Part shown: positions 9,768-18,946 of the stretch, one piece after another | Position numbering within the stretch: position 1 is the first letter of the stretch | Layout: each line of letters begins with the position of its first letter | Assembly (NCBI RefSeq): GCF_031454135.1 | Contig: NZ_JAVDQF010000001.1 | Span: 124,001-188,000, forward strand | Source of the DNA: Arthrobacter russicus | GTDB taxonomy: Bacteria; Actinomycetota; Actinomycetes; Actinomycetales; Micrococcaceae | Reading direction: 5' to 3' | DNA length: 64,000 nucleotides | Notes under the pieces: generated by a model | The model's database searches: none | What the model saw: only the letters and a program-made list of their open reading frames with translations | Told to the model about the DNA's origin: nothing | Program-made: the position numbers and the translations under genes

Positions 9768-11555
9768 GTGCTGCGCACCCATGACCTCGGCAGTTTGAGC
9801 GCCGAGTTGATCGGACAAACCGTGACTCTGACCGGTTGGGTGGCCCGCCGTCGGGACCACGGCGGGGTCGCTTTCCTGGACCTGCGGGATGCCTCCGGGG
9901 TAGCCCAGATCGTGGTCCGGGACGAGCAGGACTTCCACGCGCTGCGCAACGAGTTCGTGCTGCAGATCACCGGAACCGTGGAACGGCGGCCGGAAGGCAA
10001 TGACAATGCCGCGTTGGCCACCGGCGAGATCGAGGTGGTCGCGGAGACCGTCACGGTGCTCAATGAGTCCGCTCCGTTGCCGTTCCAGCTCGATGACCAC
10101 GGCGACGTCGGCGAAGAAGCCAGGCTGAAGCACCGCTATCTCGATCTGCGCCGCAGCACGATGGCGAAGAACCTGAAGTTGCGTTCCGAAGCCAACCGGG
10201 TGGCCCGCGAGCTGTTGCACGCCGACGGTTTCGTGGAGATCGAAACCCCGACCATGACGCTGTCCACTCCCGGCGGCGCCCGGGACTTCGTGGTGCCGGC
10301 CCGCTTGGCCCCCGGCAACTGGTACGGCTTGGCGCAATCGCCGCAGCTTTTCAAGCAGCTCCTGCAGGTGGGCGGATTCGAAAAGTACTACCAGATCGCC
10401 CGGTGCTATCGCGACGAGGATTTCCGTGCCGACCGGCAGCCGGAATTCACCCAGCTGGACATCGAAGCCAGCTTCGTGGACGAAGACGACATCATCGCGT
10501 TGGGGGAGAAGATCGTCAGCGCGCTGTGGCGGCTGATCGATGTCGAGGTTCCGACGCCGATCCAGCGGATGCCGTATTGGGAGGCAATGGGCCGCTACGG
10601 CTCGGACAAACCGGATCTGCGCTTCGGCTTGGAGCTGACCGATCTCACCGAGTTCTTCAAAGACACCACTTTCCGGGTGTTCCAGGCGCCCTACGTCGGC
10701 GCCGTGGTGATGCCCGGCGGTGCTGCCCAGGCCCGCCGCACGCTTGACGGCTGGCAGGAGTGGGCGAAGCAGCGCGGTGCCAAGGGCTTGGCCTATGTGC
10801 TGGTCCAGGAAGACGGCGAACTGACTGGTCCGGTGGCGAAAAACCTCAGCGAAGCCGAAAAGGCCGGCCTTGCCGAGGCGGTCGGAGCCAAGCCGGGCGA
10901 CTGCGTGTTCTTCGGTGCCGGCGAACGCGATGCTGCCTGGTCGATTCTGGGCGCTACCCGGGTGGAAATCGGGCACCGTACCGGGCTGATCGACCCGAAC
11001 GCCTTTGCCTTCGTGTGGGTGGTCGATTTCCCGATGTTCGAATCGGCAGCCGCAGCGACGGCTTCCGGCGATGTCGCCGTCGGCGCAGGGGAGTGGACGG
11101 CGCTGCACCATGCATTCACCGCGCCGAAACCGGAGTTCTTGGATTCCTTCGACCAGGATCCGGCGGCTGCTTTGGCCTTCGCCTACGACTTGGTCTGCAA
11201 CGGCAATGAGATCGGTGGCGGCTCGATCCGTATTCACCGCCGGGACGTCCAGGAACGGGTCTTCGCGCTCATGGGCCTGGACGAGGCGGCGCAGCAGGAG
11301 ACCTTCGGGTTCTTGCTGGAAGGCTTCAAATACGGTGCTCCGCCGCATGGCGGCATCGCTTTCGGCTGGGACCGCGCGGTGGCCTTGTTGGCCGGCGTCG
11401 AATCGATCCGCGATGTGATTGCGTTCCCGAAATCCGGCGGCGGGTTCGACCCGTTGACCGGGGCGCCGGCACCGATCACGGCGCAACAACGCAAAGAAGC
11501 CGGCGTCGACGCGGTCAAGAAGCCGGCCGTGGAGGCTCCTGCGGCCCAAGCCTGA
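9768..11555 (+). CDS. aspS: Aspartate--tRNA ligase (probably Asp/Asn non-discriminating)
   Basis: Bacterial-type class II synthetase of 595 residues. It has an N-terminal OB-fold anticodon-binding domain ([20 protein letters not shown]), the class II core with motif 2 at [19 protein letters not shown], a GAD insertion domain, and motif 3 at [13 protein letters not shown]. Many actinobacterial AspRS enzymes also charge tRNA-Asn for later amidation by GatCAB; that property is inferred from relatives and cannot be read here. The start is GTG 9768 with GAAGGGA upstream. A TTG at 9753 in the same frame is rejected because the protein then begins before the usual [11 protein letters not shown] bidirectional hairpin follows the stop. 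Confidence 0.95.
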   Translation: MLRTHDLGSLSAELIGQTVTLTGWVARRRDHGGVAFLDLRDASGVAQIVVRDEQDFHALRNEFVLQITGTVERRPEGNDNAALATGEIEVVAETVTVLNESAPLPFQLDDHGDVGEEARLKHRYLDLRRSTMAKNLKLRSEANRVARELLHADGFVEIETPTMTLSTPGGARDFVVPARLAPGNWYGLAQSPQLFKQLLQVGGFEKYYQIARCYRDEDFRADRQPEFTQLDIEASFVDEDDIIALGEKIVSALWRLIDVEVPTPIQRMPYWEAMGRYGSDKPDLRFGLELTDLTEFFKDTTFRVFQAPYVGAVVMPGGAAQARRTLDGWQEWAKQRGAKGLAYVLVQEDGELTGPVAKNLSEAEKAGLAEAVGAKPGDCVFFGAGERDAAWSILGATRVEIGHRTGLIDPNAFAFVWVVDFPMFESAAAATASGDVAVGAGEWTALHHAFTAPKPEFLDSFDQDPAAALAFAYDLVCNGNEIGGGSIRIHRRDVQERVFALMGLDEAAQQETFGFLLEGFKYGAPPHGGIAFGWDRAVALLAGVESIRDVIAFPKSGGGFDPLTGAPAPITAQQRKEAGVDAVKKPAVEAPAAQA

Positions 11556-11572
11556 GCGGATCTCGCTGACTG

Positions 11573-11614
11573 AAATCCCGTTCGCTGGTGGAATTCCACT
11601 AGCGGACGGGATTT
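11573..11614. terminator. Bidirectional hairpin between aspS and acVLRF1
   Basis: A nearly continuous 21-bp inverted repeat centred on the GAATTC at 11591-11596, with two G-T type mismatches. It has an AAA run on the left and TTTT on the right, so it can terminate transcripts from both convergent genes. The acVLRF1 stop codon lies inside the right arm. Confidence 0.75.
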
Positions 11615-12297
11615 TGTTGTGCGGGATCGGCCCGGCCCGGTGCGCCACTCGGGTCGGTCACCGTGATTTTGACGCTGCAGGCCCGTTGCGCTGCGAGCGC
11701 GAGGACTTTGGCCCGCGGATCCGGAACATCGAGGAACTCCAGCCGCGGCAGCCGGGCGAGCTGCCGCAGCACGGGTTCGGCGACGACCGCGGCCGCCATG
11801 GCCTTGTCGCCGCCCAGGACCAGGTATTCGGCCTCGTGCAGGGGTAACGCGGCTGCATGGGCTGCCACTGCCTCGATCATGGCGTCGGCTTGGTTGGCCC
11901 GACGCCGGGCGAAGCGCTGTTGCGACCAGCCGCCGGCCGCCGTGCGTGACTGGACGTGCCGGGTTCCGACCTTCGAAGCCAGCACAGCTCCTTCCCGGCA
12001 GAGCGCCAGGGCATAACCGCCGCGCCGGATCAGAATCAGGCCGATCGGGCGTGCCTGGCCGCTCAACGAGGCCAATCGGGCTGCCGGGCCGCTGCCGGAC
12101 CCCGGCCGGCCGGCCACTGGCCAGGGCGGCTGCAGACTGGCCCGGGCGCCGTCAGCAGCGCTGAGCTCGAAACCCTGCTCGGCGGTCTCGGTGATGCTCG
12201 AGGCGCCGTGCGAGGCGTTGAAGCGGTCCACCCAGCCAACGATCCGATCAGCGCTGACCCAGGCGGTCCGGGCCGCGGGCGGAAGGGCTGTGCTCAT
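11599..12297 (-). CDS. acVLRF1-family peptidyl-tRNA hydrolase / release-factor-like protein
   Basis: A 232-residue protein with the VLRF1 signature [12 protein letters not shown] near its middle. There a GxSQ loop replaces the GGQ of classical release factors and supplies the catalytic Gln. The family is linked to hydrolysis of peptidyl-tRNA on stalled ribosomes in ribosome quality control; the actinobacterial subgroup is called acVLRF1. The start is ATG 12297. No ribosome site is visible, but a TAGCGT hexamer ends 7 bases before the ATG, which fits a leaderless transcript. Its upstream region is shared symmetrically with the divergent rarA. Confidence 0.82.
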   Translation of the reverse strand: MSTALPPAARTAWVSADRIVGWVDRFNASHGASSITETAEQGFELSAADGARASLQPPWPVAGRPGSGSGPAARLASLSGQARPIGLILIRRGGYALALCREGAVLASKVGTRHVQSRTAAGGWSQQRFARRRANQADAMIEAVAAHAAALPLHEAEYLVLGGDKAMAAAVVAEPVLRQLARLPRLEFLDVPDPRAKVLALAAQRACSVKITVTDPSGAPGRADPAQQNPVR

Positions 12298-12302
12298 ATT
12301 GT

Positions 12303-12323
12303 CCACGCTACCCGGTAGCGTGG
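12303..12323. promoter_or_regulatory. Symmetric divergent promoter between acVLRF1 and rarA
   Basis: An 8-bp inverted repeat (CCACGCTA, 5-base centre, TAGCGTGG). Each arm contains TAGCGT, a TANNNT-type -10 element, facing outward. In both directions the hexamer is followed by exactly 7 bases and then a start codon: ATG 12297 to the left, GTG 12329 to the right. No clear -35 was found. The dyad could instead, or also, be a regulator's operator. Confidence 0.55.
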
Positions 12324-12328
12324 TGTCG

Positions 12329-13711
12329 GTGAGCGATTTGTTCGATTTCGAGTATCCGGGGGGCCAAGCCCCGGATGCTGCCCGTCCCCGCGCCCGGGCC
12401 CCCTTGGCGGTGCGGATGCGTCCGCGCAGCGTCGACGAAGTGGTCGGCCAACAGCACCTGCTGGGCGACGGTTCTCCGTTGCGCCGTTTGGCCGGTGGCT
12501 CGAGCGATTCGGCGGCCGGTCCGACGTCGGTCATCCTCTGGGGGCCGCCCGGCACCGGCAAGACCACCTTGGCCCATGTGATCGCCCGCGGGCCGGGCCG
12601 GAGCTTCGTGGAACTCTCCGCGATCACCGCCGGCGTCAAGGACGTCCGGCGGGTGATGGACGAAGCGCTGACCGCGCGGGATCTGCACGGCCGCACCACG
12701 GTGTTGTTCCTGGACGAAATCCACCGCTTCACCAAGGCGCAGCAGGACGCGCTGCTGCCCGGGGTGGAAAACCGCTGGGTGGTCCTGGTCGCCGCGACCA
12801 CGGAGAATCCTTCGTTTTCGGTGGTCTCGCCGCTGCTCTCCAGATCGCTGCTGCTGACCCTGCAGCCGCTGACCGATGACGACATCCGGGCGTTGGTGGA
12901 ACGTGCGGCGGCGGATCCGCGCGGCTTGGACGGTGCCTTGGATCTGGCTCCCGAGGCCCTGGACCACTTGGTCCGCTTGGCCAGCGGCGACGCCAGGCGG
13001 GCTTTGACCACTCTGGAGGCGGCGGCCGGCGTCGCCCTTGAACGTTTGGAAGCCGAGGGCGGCGAAGCGACCGGCGCAACGTTGGAGCTGCCGGATGCCG
13101 AGCGGGCCATCGACGCTGCAGCAGTGCGCTACGACCGGGCGGGAGATCAGCACTATGACGTGATCAGTGCCTTCATCAAATCCATCCGCGGCTCCGATGT
13201 GGACGCATCGATGCATTATCTGGCCCGGATGCTCGAAGCCGGTGAGGATCCGCGTTTCATTGCGCGCAGGCTGATCATTTCGGCCAGCGAAGACATCGGA
13301 ATGGCCGACCCCACCGCGTTGCAGACTGCCGTCGCCGCGGCCCAGGCCGTGCAACTGATCGGCATGCCGGAAGGCCGAATCATTCTCGCCGAGGCGGTGG
13401 TGCATTTGGCGACCGCGCCGAAGTCGAACGCCTCCTACCAGGCGATCAATGCCGCCATCGGGGACGTCCGGGCCGGCAAGGGAACGATCATCCCGCCGCA
13501 TTTGCGGGACGCGCATTACCCTGGGTCGAAGCAGCTGGGCCATGGCAAAGGGTACGTCTATTCGCACGACGAGCCGCATGGCGTGGCGCAACAGCAATAC
13601 CCGCCGGATGACCTGGTCGGCCGGAACTACTACGATCCATCCGGCAACGGGGCCGAACGTGATTTGGCGCTCCGCCTGGAACGCCTGCGCGGCATCATTC
13701 GAGGCGGTTAG
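12329..13711 (+). CDS. rarA: Replication-associated recombination protein A (AAA+ ATPase)
   Basis: RarA/MgsA acts at stalled replication forks as a clamp-loader-like AAA+ ATPase. The 460-residue protein begins [10 protein letters not shown] and contains [19 protein letters not shown], Walker [13 protein letters not shown] near residue 72, Walker [11 protein letters not shown] near residue 127 and a sensor 1 region ([11 protein letters not shown]). The C-terminal tetramerisation domain follows, with [18 protein letters not shown]. The start GTG 12329 is favoured by the leaderless promoter geometry; GTGs at 12320 and 12323 are alternatives. Longer in-frame starts back to 12191 overlap acVLRF1 antisense and do not look like the family. 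The 3' end overlaps the convergent hypothetical by 17 bases. Confidence 0.93.
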   Translation: MSDLFDFEYPGGQAPDAARPRARAPLAVRMRPRSVDEVVGQQHLLGDGSPLRRLAGGSSDSAAGPTSVILWGPPGTGKTTLAHVIARGPGRSFVELSAITAGVKDVRRVMDEALTARDLHGRTTVLFLDEIHRFTKAQQDALLPGVENRWVVLVAATTENPSFSVVSPLLSRSLLLTLQPLTDDDIRALVERAAADPRGLDGALDLAPEALDHLVRLASGDARRALTTLEAAAGVALERLEAEGGEATGATLELPDAERAIDAAAVRYDRAGDQHYDVISAFIKSIRGSDVDASMHYLARMLEAGEDPRFIARRLIISASEDIGMADPTALQTAVAAAQAVQLIGMPEGRIILAEAVVHLATAPKSNASYQAINAAIGDVRAGKGTIIPPHLRDAHYPGSKQLGHGKGYVYSHDEPHGVAQQQYPPDDLVGRNYYDPSGNGAERDLALRLERLRGIIRGG

Positions 13712-14324
13712 GGCTCTCCACGTAGCAGATATAACCGGTTGCCGGGGCGAGGAACCGGTGCGTGTGATGCCGCACCGGAGCATAACGGTGGCCGAACGGG
13801 TCTTGGACGCTCACTTGCGCCAAGTCCGGAACTTCGGCCAGCAGCCGGTCCACCGCGGTCAAGTCCAAGGGGTGGCTGACCCGATCCGGCAGGGCGACGG
13901 TCCAAGGCAGCGGATAACGGCAAGGATGCGCTTCCAGTTGGAGCGCCTCGAACATGCCGCGGAGCAAGGAAAAGGTGCTGGCCGGCGGCAGCCGGTGCAG
14001 CGGATAAGACTGCGGGCGCAATTTCTGGGTGCGCAGCCAGGTCTGCCGCAGCCAGTGAAAATCCACCCGGCCCAACGCGCGGCCCAGACCGAGCCGGCCG
14101 TTCTGGTCGCTGCGCAATCCGTGCGCAATGCCTTCCCGGTCCACGATGCAGACCACCTCCGCCGGAACGTCGAAGCTGGCGAGCAACGCCTGCGCAGTCG
14201 GGTGGTAGCTGAACTCTCCGCTGTCGTCGAGCGAGACGAAATCCTGGAGGTCCGGCAGCGGAGGCTCCGTGGCGGAAGCCGGTGCCGGGGACGCCAGCTG
14301 TCTTCGGGGCAATTGCATGGTCAT
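13695..14324 (-). CDS. Conserved hypothetical protein
   Basis: A 209-residue protein of unknown function. A Pro/Ala-rich N-terminal 25 residues is followed by a globular region with many hydrophobic positions and motifs such as [16 protein letters not shown] and [12 protein letters not shown]. No signal peptide, membrane helix or known catalytic motif is recognised. Its 3' end overlaps the rarA 3' end by 17 bases on the opposite strand. The start may be ATG 14324 or ATG 14318; neither has a good ribosome site. It is divergent from rpsD. The length and protein-like composition support a real gene, but no family is identified. Confidence 0.6.
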   Translation of the reverse strand: MTMQLPRRQLASPAPASATEPPLPDLQDFVSLDDSGEFSYHPTAQALLASFDVPAEVVCIVDREGIAHGLRSDQNGRLGLGRALGRVDFHWLRQTWLRTQKLRPQSYPLHRLPPASTFSLLRGMFEALQLEAHPCRYPLPWTVALPDRVSHPLDLTAVDRLLAEVPDLAQVSVQDPFGHRYAPVRHHTHRFLAPATGYICYVESPNRLE

Positions 14325-14665
14325 ATCTTCATTAAGATCCGCACGAAGCGCGGTTGGAAGCGGATTTTACGAGTTCCATATGCGGGCTGCGGCGAAATTT
14401 ACGTTTTGCTTACCCATGGTCAGTCCTGCGCCGTGATCGGATGCAGCGGGCCCGCGGATGTTGCACCGGGCTGGAACTGCTAAACTGGTCGCTGCACTGT
14501 TTACAGATGCACAACTGGCAAGCCCTGGCTCCAGCCTCGCAGAATCTCCCAAATCACTTTGGCGATGCGAGGATGCCCGGCGGTTGCAGTGATGGGCCGC
14601 AGCAGCCCTAACTCTCCACAGTGGAGGCCAGAACTCATTCTGCTGCTGAAATTTGGAAGGACACC
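14325..14665 (+). promoter_or_regulatory. rpsD upstream region and leader
   Basis: A 341-base gap without a gene. A TAAACT hexamer at 14481-14486 is a plausible -10; TTGCAC at 14461 is upstream but only 14 bases away. If used, the leader before rpsD would be about 170 bases and contains small hairpins, including CTCCAC-A-GTGGAG just before the gene. S4 often represses its own mRNA through a structured leader, so autoregulation is possible but unproven here. No other element was recognised in the gap. Confidence 0.35.
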
Positions 14666-15292
14666 GTGGCTAACAACACACGTGCCCGCCGGACGGTCCG
14701 CATTTCGCGTGCCCTCGGCATTGCTTTGACTCCGAAGGCCGCCAAGTACCTCGAGCGCCGTCCGTACGGCCCGGGCGAGCATGGCCGGGCCCGCAAGAAG
14801 CAGGACTCCGACTACGCGGTTCGGTTGCGCGAAAAGCAGCGTCTGCGTTCGCAGTACGGCATCCGCGAAGCCCAGATGACCCGGGTCTTCGAAGAAGCCC
14901 GCCGCACCAAGGGCCTGACCGGTGAAAACCTGGTTGAGCTGTTGGAAATGCGTCTGGACGCCCTGGTGCTGCGTGCCGGCTTCGCACGCACCATCGCCCA
15001 GGCCCGTCAGCTGGTTGTGCACCGTCACATCATGGTCGACGGCGCCCGCGTTGACCGCCCGTCGTTCCGGGTCAGCGAAGGCCAGCTCATCCACGTGCAC
15101 CCGCGCAGCGAAGTCATGGCTCCGTTGCAGGTCGCCGCGGCTGGCGCGCACCGCGACGTGCTGCCGGCGGTTCCGGGATACCTGGACGTCAAATTGGAAA
15201 GCCTCCAGGCCCGCCTGGTGCGCCGCCCGAAGCGCAGCGAAGTTCCGGTCACCTGCGAAGAGCAGCTGGTCGTGGAATTCTACGCACGCTAA
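14666..15292 (+). CDS. rpsD: 30S ribosomal protein S4
   Basis: Primary rRNA-binding protein that starts assembly of the 30S body; 208 residues, as expected. It begins with GTG and ANNTRARRTVRISRALGI. The RPYGPGEHG segment and the S4 RNA-binding domain (MRLDALVLRAGFARTIAQAR, then QLVVHRHIMVDG) follow. The start at 14666 has GGAAGG 5 bases upstream. It lacks the four N-terminal zinc-binding cysteines, so it is the Cys-minus type. It stands outside the alpha operon, as in other actinobacteria with a solitary rpsD. A very strong hairpin terminator follows. Confidence 0.96.
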   Translation: MANNTRARRTVRISRALGIALTPKAAKYLERRPYGPGEHGRARKKQDSDYAVRLREKQRLRSQYGIREAQMTRVFEEARRTKGLTGENLVELLEMRLDALVLRAGFARTIAQARQLVVHRHIMVDGARVDRPSFRVSEGQLIHVHPRSEVMAPLQVAAAGAHRDVLPAVPGYLDVKLESLQARLVRRPKRSEVPVTCEEQLVVEFYAR

Positions 15293-15307
15293 GCAATAAC
15301 CAGCGAT

Positions 15308-15350
15308 AACGCAAAAGCCCGCGGCCGACGACGCCGCGGGCTTTTGCGTT
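15308..15350 (+). terminator. rpsD terminator
   Basis: A perfect 18-bp stem (15308-15325 with 15333-15350) with a 7-base loop; the arms carry AAAA/TTTT stretches, so termination is likely. Symmetry allows it to work on both strands. Confidence 0.85.
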
Positions 15351-15368
15351 CTCCGGCCGGCCCCGGGT

Positions 15369-15394
15369 GAGTCCCGTTCGCCACGTAGGGACTC
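15369..15394. repeat. Short inverted repeat between rpsD terminator and long palindrome
   Basis: GAGTCCC (15369-15375) pairs with GGGACTC (15388-15394) around a 12-base loop. It is the middle of three consecutive inverted repeats in this intergenic region. Confidence 0.5.
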
Positions 15395-15397
15395 GCG

Positions 15398-15454
15398 CGA
15401 ACGTACACGTGGTGCGGGTGTTTTCGGAAAACACCCGCACCACGTGTACGTTCG
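15398..15454. repeat. 57-bp near-perfect palindrome
   Basis: Two 28-base arms (15398-15425 and 15427-15454) are exact reverse complements around a single central G. It is not a normal terminator: it has no U-tract and the rpsD terminator already precedes it. In size and geometry it matches the palindrome at 26147-26206, although the sequence differs. It may be a copy of a dispersed palindromic repeat, a cruciform-forming site or a protein-binding site. Confidence 0.85.
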
Positions 15455-15568
15455 GGCGCCGGGGTGGGGGATGGGCGACCCCGGGGCAGCGACTGGTTCA
15501 CCCTTGGGGCGCAGAAGTCGGTAAGGTACTTCTGAGGAAACTTCCGCTACCTATCCCTTGGAGGCACC

Positions 15569-15946
15569 ATGTCAGGTGGAGACATCGCCGGGCTCATCGC
15601 TGCGGGCGTCTTCGCGATCCTAGTGGCGATCCTGGCCGTGCCGGTCTTCAAATTGGGCAAGGTCTTCGATGAGCTCAGTGGCACGATCCGGTCGATCAGC
15701 GAAGGCACCACGCCGTTGATCGACGAAGTGACGGCAACCGTGAGCACCACGAATGAGCAGCTCAAGAAGGTGGACGGCATGACCTCGAACGTCTCCGATG
15801 CCACCGCGAACCTTTCCGCGCTCTCCTCGTTGATCGCAGCCACCGTGGGATCCCCGTTGATCAAGGTCGCGGCCTTCTCCTACGGCGTCCGGGAAGCTTT
15901 TGCCGGGCGGAAGAACAATCCGCCCAAAGCCAAGCAGAGCCGCTGA
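15569..15946 (+). CDS. DUF948 domain-containing membrane protein
   Basis: A 125-residue protein with one N-terminal membrane helix (about residues 5-28: DIAGLIAAGVFAILVAILAV). A polar helical region with many Thr/Ser/Val follows (SEGTTPLIDEVTATVSTTNE), then a basic tail. This matches DUF948 proteins of Gram-positive bacteria, which are membrane-attached and of uncertain function. A clear ribosome site (TTGGAGGC) precedes the ATG, and a TAAGGT -10-like hexamer sits at 15522. It starts a run DUF948-small protein-alaS that is a familiar actinobacterial gene order. Confidence 0.85.
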   Translation: MSGGDIAGLIAAGVFAILVAILAVPVFKLGKVFDELSGTIRSISEGTTPLIDEVTATVSTTNEQLKKVDGMTSNVSDATANLSALSSLIAATVGSPLIKVAAFSYGVREAFAGRKNNPPKAKQSR

Positions 15947-15998
15947 CCCGGAATCCGGAGGGATCCGGGCCGGGCAATTTGAGGGAAAGACACAAGGA

Positions 15999-16220
15999 AT
16001 GATCAAAAGAATCTTCTGGGTGGGCATCGGCGTGGCGATCGGCGTCATCGCGGTGCGCAAACTCAGCGAAGCGCAACAGAACATCGGACCGGCCGGCTTG
16101 AACCGCGCGGTCGGCCGGCTCAGCGACAGCGTGCACGACTTCACCGACACGGTGCGCGAGGGCATGGGCCGGCGTGAAGACGAGCTGCGCACCGCGCTCG
16201 GCCTGGACGTCAAGAACTAA
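15999..16220 (+). CDS. Small conserved membrane protein (DUF6167-like)
   Basis: A 73-residue protein beginning MIKRIFWVGIGVAIGVIAV, a single membrane helix. A charged helical tail follows with RLSDSVHDFTDTVREGM. Small proteins of this kind sit between the DUF948 gene and alaS in many actinobacteria and, from memory, correspond to DUF6167. The function is unknown. The ATG at 15999 is chosen because it gives a clean N-terminal helix; a longer frame to 15900 runs through the DUF948 gene. It is probably co-transcribed with both neighbours. Confidence 0.75.
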   Translation: MIKRIFWVGIGVAIGVIAVRKLSEAQQNIGPAGLNRAVGRLSDSVHDFTDTVREGMGRREDELRTALGLDVKN

Positions 16221-16255
16221 TCGAAGCAAGAAACTTCAGAAGGGCACCACACACC

Positions 16256-18946
16256 ATGAAAACGCAGGACATCGCCCAGCGCTGGCTCGATTTCTTCGAG
16301 AGCAAGGGCCACGCCGTCGTGCCCTCCGCGTCGCTGATCTCGGCGGATCCATCGATCCTTTTCAACATTGCCGGAATGGTGCCCTTCATCCCTTATCTGA
16401 CCGCGCGGGAGACCCCGCCCTGGCCGCGCGCCACGAGCGTGCAGAAGTGCATCCGCACCGGAGACATCGAGGAAGTCGGCAAAACCGTCCGGCACGGCAC
16501 GTTCTTCCAGATGTGCGGCAACTTCTCCTTCGGCGACTACTTCAAGGAGCAGGCGATCAGCTATGCCTGGGAGCTGCTGACCACGCCCCAGGATCAGGGC
16601 GGGTATGGTCTGGACCCGGATCGGCTCTGGGTCACGGTCTATGAAGACGGCGACGAAAAAGACGAAGAAGCGCGCGCGATTTGGCGCGACAAGATCGGCA
16701 TCCCCGACGAGCGGATTCAAGGGACCGGCAAGGCGGACAACTTCTGGAGCACCGGGCAGCCCGGCCCGGGTGGACCCTGTTCCGAGATTTTCTACGATCG
16801 CGGCGCGGAATACGGTTTGGACGGCGGACCGGTGGCCGACGAGACCCGCTACATCGAGATCTGGAATCTGGTTTTCATGCAGTACCAGCTGTCCGCAGTG
16901 CGCAGCAAGGTCGATTTCGACATCGCGGGCGATCTGCCCAACCGCAATATCGACACCGGGCTCGGCTTGGAACGGCTGGCCATGATCCTGCAGGGCGTGG
17001 AGAACATGTACGAGACGGACCAGGTCCGTCCGGTTCTGGACGCCGCCGCAGAACTGGCCGGCAAGGAGTACACCTCCACCGAAGATCCGGCGGATCCGCA
17101 CCACGCCGACGACGTCCGGCTCCGGGTGGTGGCCGACCACATCCGCTCGGCGTTGATGCTGATCTCCGACGGGGTCGCGCCGTCCAACGAAGGACGCGGC
17201 TACGTGCTGCGCCGATTGATCCGCCGTGCGGTTCGCGCCATGCGTCTGATGGGGGTCGAGAAGCCCTGCCTGCCGACGCTCTTGCCGGTGTCCCGGGATG
17301 CCATGAAGGGTTTTTACCCGATCGTGGCCGAAGACTTCGAGCGGATCAGCCGGATCGCCTATGCCGAAGAGAAGTCCTTCCTCCGGACCATCGCTTCCGG
17401 CACTGCCCGGCTCGACGAGGCGGTCACCGAATCGAAAGCCAAGAACCAGCCGCTGTCCGGAGCCGAAGCTTTCGCTTTGCACGACACCTACGGCTTCCCG
17501 ATCGACTTGACTCTCGAAATGGCCTCCGAAGCCGGCCTCAGCGTTGACGAGGCCGGGTTCCGTGCCCTGATGCTGGAGCAGCGGCAGCGTGCCCAGGCCG
17601 ATTCGCGGGAGAAGAAGAGCGCGCACGCAGATCTGAGCGTTTTCAACGATCTGCTGGCCCAGGGCCAGACGGTATTCACCGGCTATACCGAATTGGACGG
17701 CGAGTCCACGGTCCGCGGCATCCTGGCCGGCGGGCAGCCGGTCTCCCAAGCCGGGCAGGGCGAAGAAATCGAATTGGTCCTGGCCGAGACGCCGTTCTAC
17801 GCCGAAGCCGGCGGCCAGGCAGCGGATACCGGTCTGATCACCGGCGACGGCTTCGTGGTCGAGGTGCTGGACGTGCAGCGGCCGGTCAAGGGCCTGAGCG
17901 TGCACAAAGCCATCGTGCGCGAAGGGGAGCTGCCGGAAGGCGCCGTGGTGCGCGCCGCAGTGGACCGGGAACGCCGGCACGCCGCGGAGCAGGCGCACAC
18001 GGGCACGCACATCGTGCATGCCGCACTGCACCAGATCCTGGGTCCGGAAGCGTTGCAGCGGGGCTCCTTCAACAAGGCCGGCTATTTGCGCTTCGACTTC
18101 GCCTGGGGCGAGGGGCTCAGCGCCGCGACCCGTTCCGAGATCGAAGAGGTCTCCAACTTGGCCATCCGCAACAATTACGCGGTGCAGACGAGCGAGATGC
18201 CGATCGAGGAAGCCAAGGCGCTCGGTGCGATGGCGCTTTTCGGGGAAAACTACGGAAGCCGGGTCCGGGTCGTCGAAATCGACGGCGCCTGGTCGCGGGA
18301 ACTCTGCGGTGGCACGCACGTCGACACGACCTCGTTGATCGGCAGCCTGACGCTTTTGGGCGAACAGTCCGTCGGCTCGGGCAACCGCCGGGTCGAGGCC
18401 TTCGTCGGGATGGACGCCTTCCGGCATCTGGCCGCCGAACGGGCCTTGGTCACCGAGCTCACCGAACTCATGAAGGTGCCGTCGAACCAACTCGCCGACC
18501 GGATCGGTTCGACGCTCGCGAAACTCCGGGCTGCGGAGAAGGAACTGGACCGGTTGCGCAAAGAGCAGCTGACTGCCGCAGCCGGCCGATTGGCCGGCAC
18601 GGCGCAGCAGGCGGGCAAGATTTCGCTGTTGACGCACGACGCCGGTCAGGTGGCCTCGGCGGACGACCTGCGTTCGCTGGCGTTGGATCTGCGTGAGCGG
18701 CTCGGCTCGGCTGCAGCCGCCGTCGCCTTGACCGGGACCGCCAGCGGCCGGCCGCTGGTCCTGGTCGCCACGAACGAGGCCGCACGCAGTGCGGGTGTGA
18801 AGGCCGGCGCACTGGTCAAGATCGCTGCCGGAGTGCTCGGCGGCGGCGGTGGCGGCAAGGACGATGTGGCCCAGGGCGGCGGCAGCGACCCCGCGCAGGT
18901 ACCGGCAGCCCTGGCGGCGATCCGGCAGGCCGTGGACGCGATCTGA
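16256..18946 (+). CDS. alaS: Alanine--tRNA ligase
   Basis: Charges tRNA-Ala in the cytoplasm and edits mischarged Ser/Gly. The 896-residue protein has the class II catalytic domain (starting TQDIAQRWLDFFESKGH, with GMVPFIPYL and the motif 2 area RATSVQKCIRTGD). A tRNA-recognition region and the editing domain follow; the editing-domain zinc ligands are seen as HTGTHIVHAAL near residue 583 and ELCGGTHVD near residue 684. The C-Ala oligomerisation domain, ending with a Gly-rich GGGGGGKDD loop, completes the protein. Length is normal. The stop overlaps the ruvX start (TGATG), so the two are coupled. Confidence 0.96.
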   Translation: MKTQDIAQRWLDFFESKGHAVVPSASLISADPSILFNIAGMVPFIPYLTARETPPWPRATSVQKCIRTGDIEEVGKTVRHGTFFQMCGNFSFGDYFKEQAISYAWELLTTPQDQGGYGLDPDRLWVTVYEDGDEKDEEARAIWRDKIGIPDERIQGTGKADNFWSTGQPGPGGPCSEIFYDRGAEYGLDGGPVADETRYIEIWNLVFMQYQLSAVRSKVDFDIAGDLPNRNIDTGLGLERLAMILQGVENMYETDQVRPVLDAAAELAGKEYTSTEDPADPHHADDVRLRVVADHIRSALMLISDGVAPSNEGRGYVLRRLIRRAVRAMRLMGVEKPCLPTLLPVSRDAMKGFYPIVAEDFERISRIAYAEEKSFLRTIASGTARLDEAVTESKAKNQPLSGAEAFALHDTYGFPIDLTLEMASEAGLSVDEAGFRALMLEQRQRAQADSREKKSAHADLSVFNDLLAQGQTVFTGYTELDGESTVRGILAGGQPVSQAGQGEEIELVLAETPFYAEAGGQAADTGLITGDGFVVEVLDVQRPVKGLSVHKAIVREGELPEGAVVRAAVDRERRHAAEQAHTGTHIVHAALHQILGPEALQRGSFNKAGYLRFDFAWGEGLSAATRSEIEEVSNLAIRNNYAVQTSEMPIEEAKALGAMALFGENYGSRVRVVEIDGAWSRELCGGTHVDTTSLIGSLTLLGEQSVGSGNRRVEAFVGMDAFRHLAAERALVTELTELMKVPSNQLADRIGSTLAKLRAAEKELDRLRKEQLTAAAGRLAGTAQQAGKISLLTHDAGQVASADDLRSLALDLRERLGSAAAAVALTGTASGRPLVLVATNEAARSAGVKAGALVKIAAGVLGGGGGGKDDVAQGGGSDPAQVPAALAAIRQAVDAI

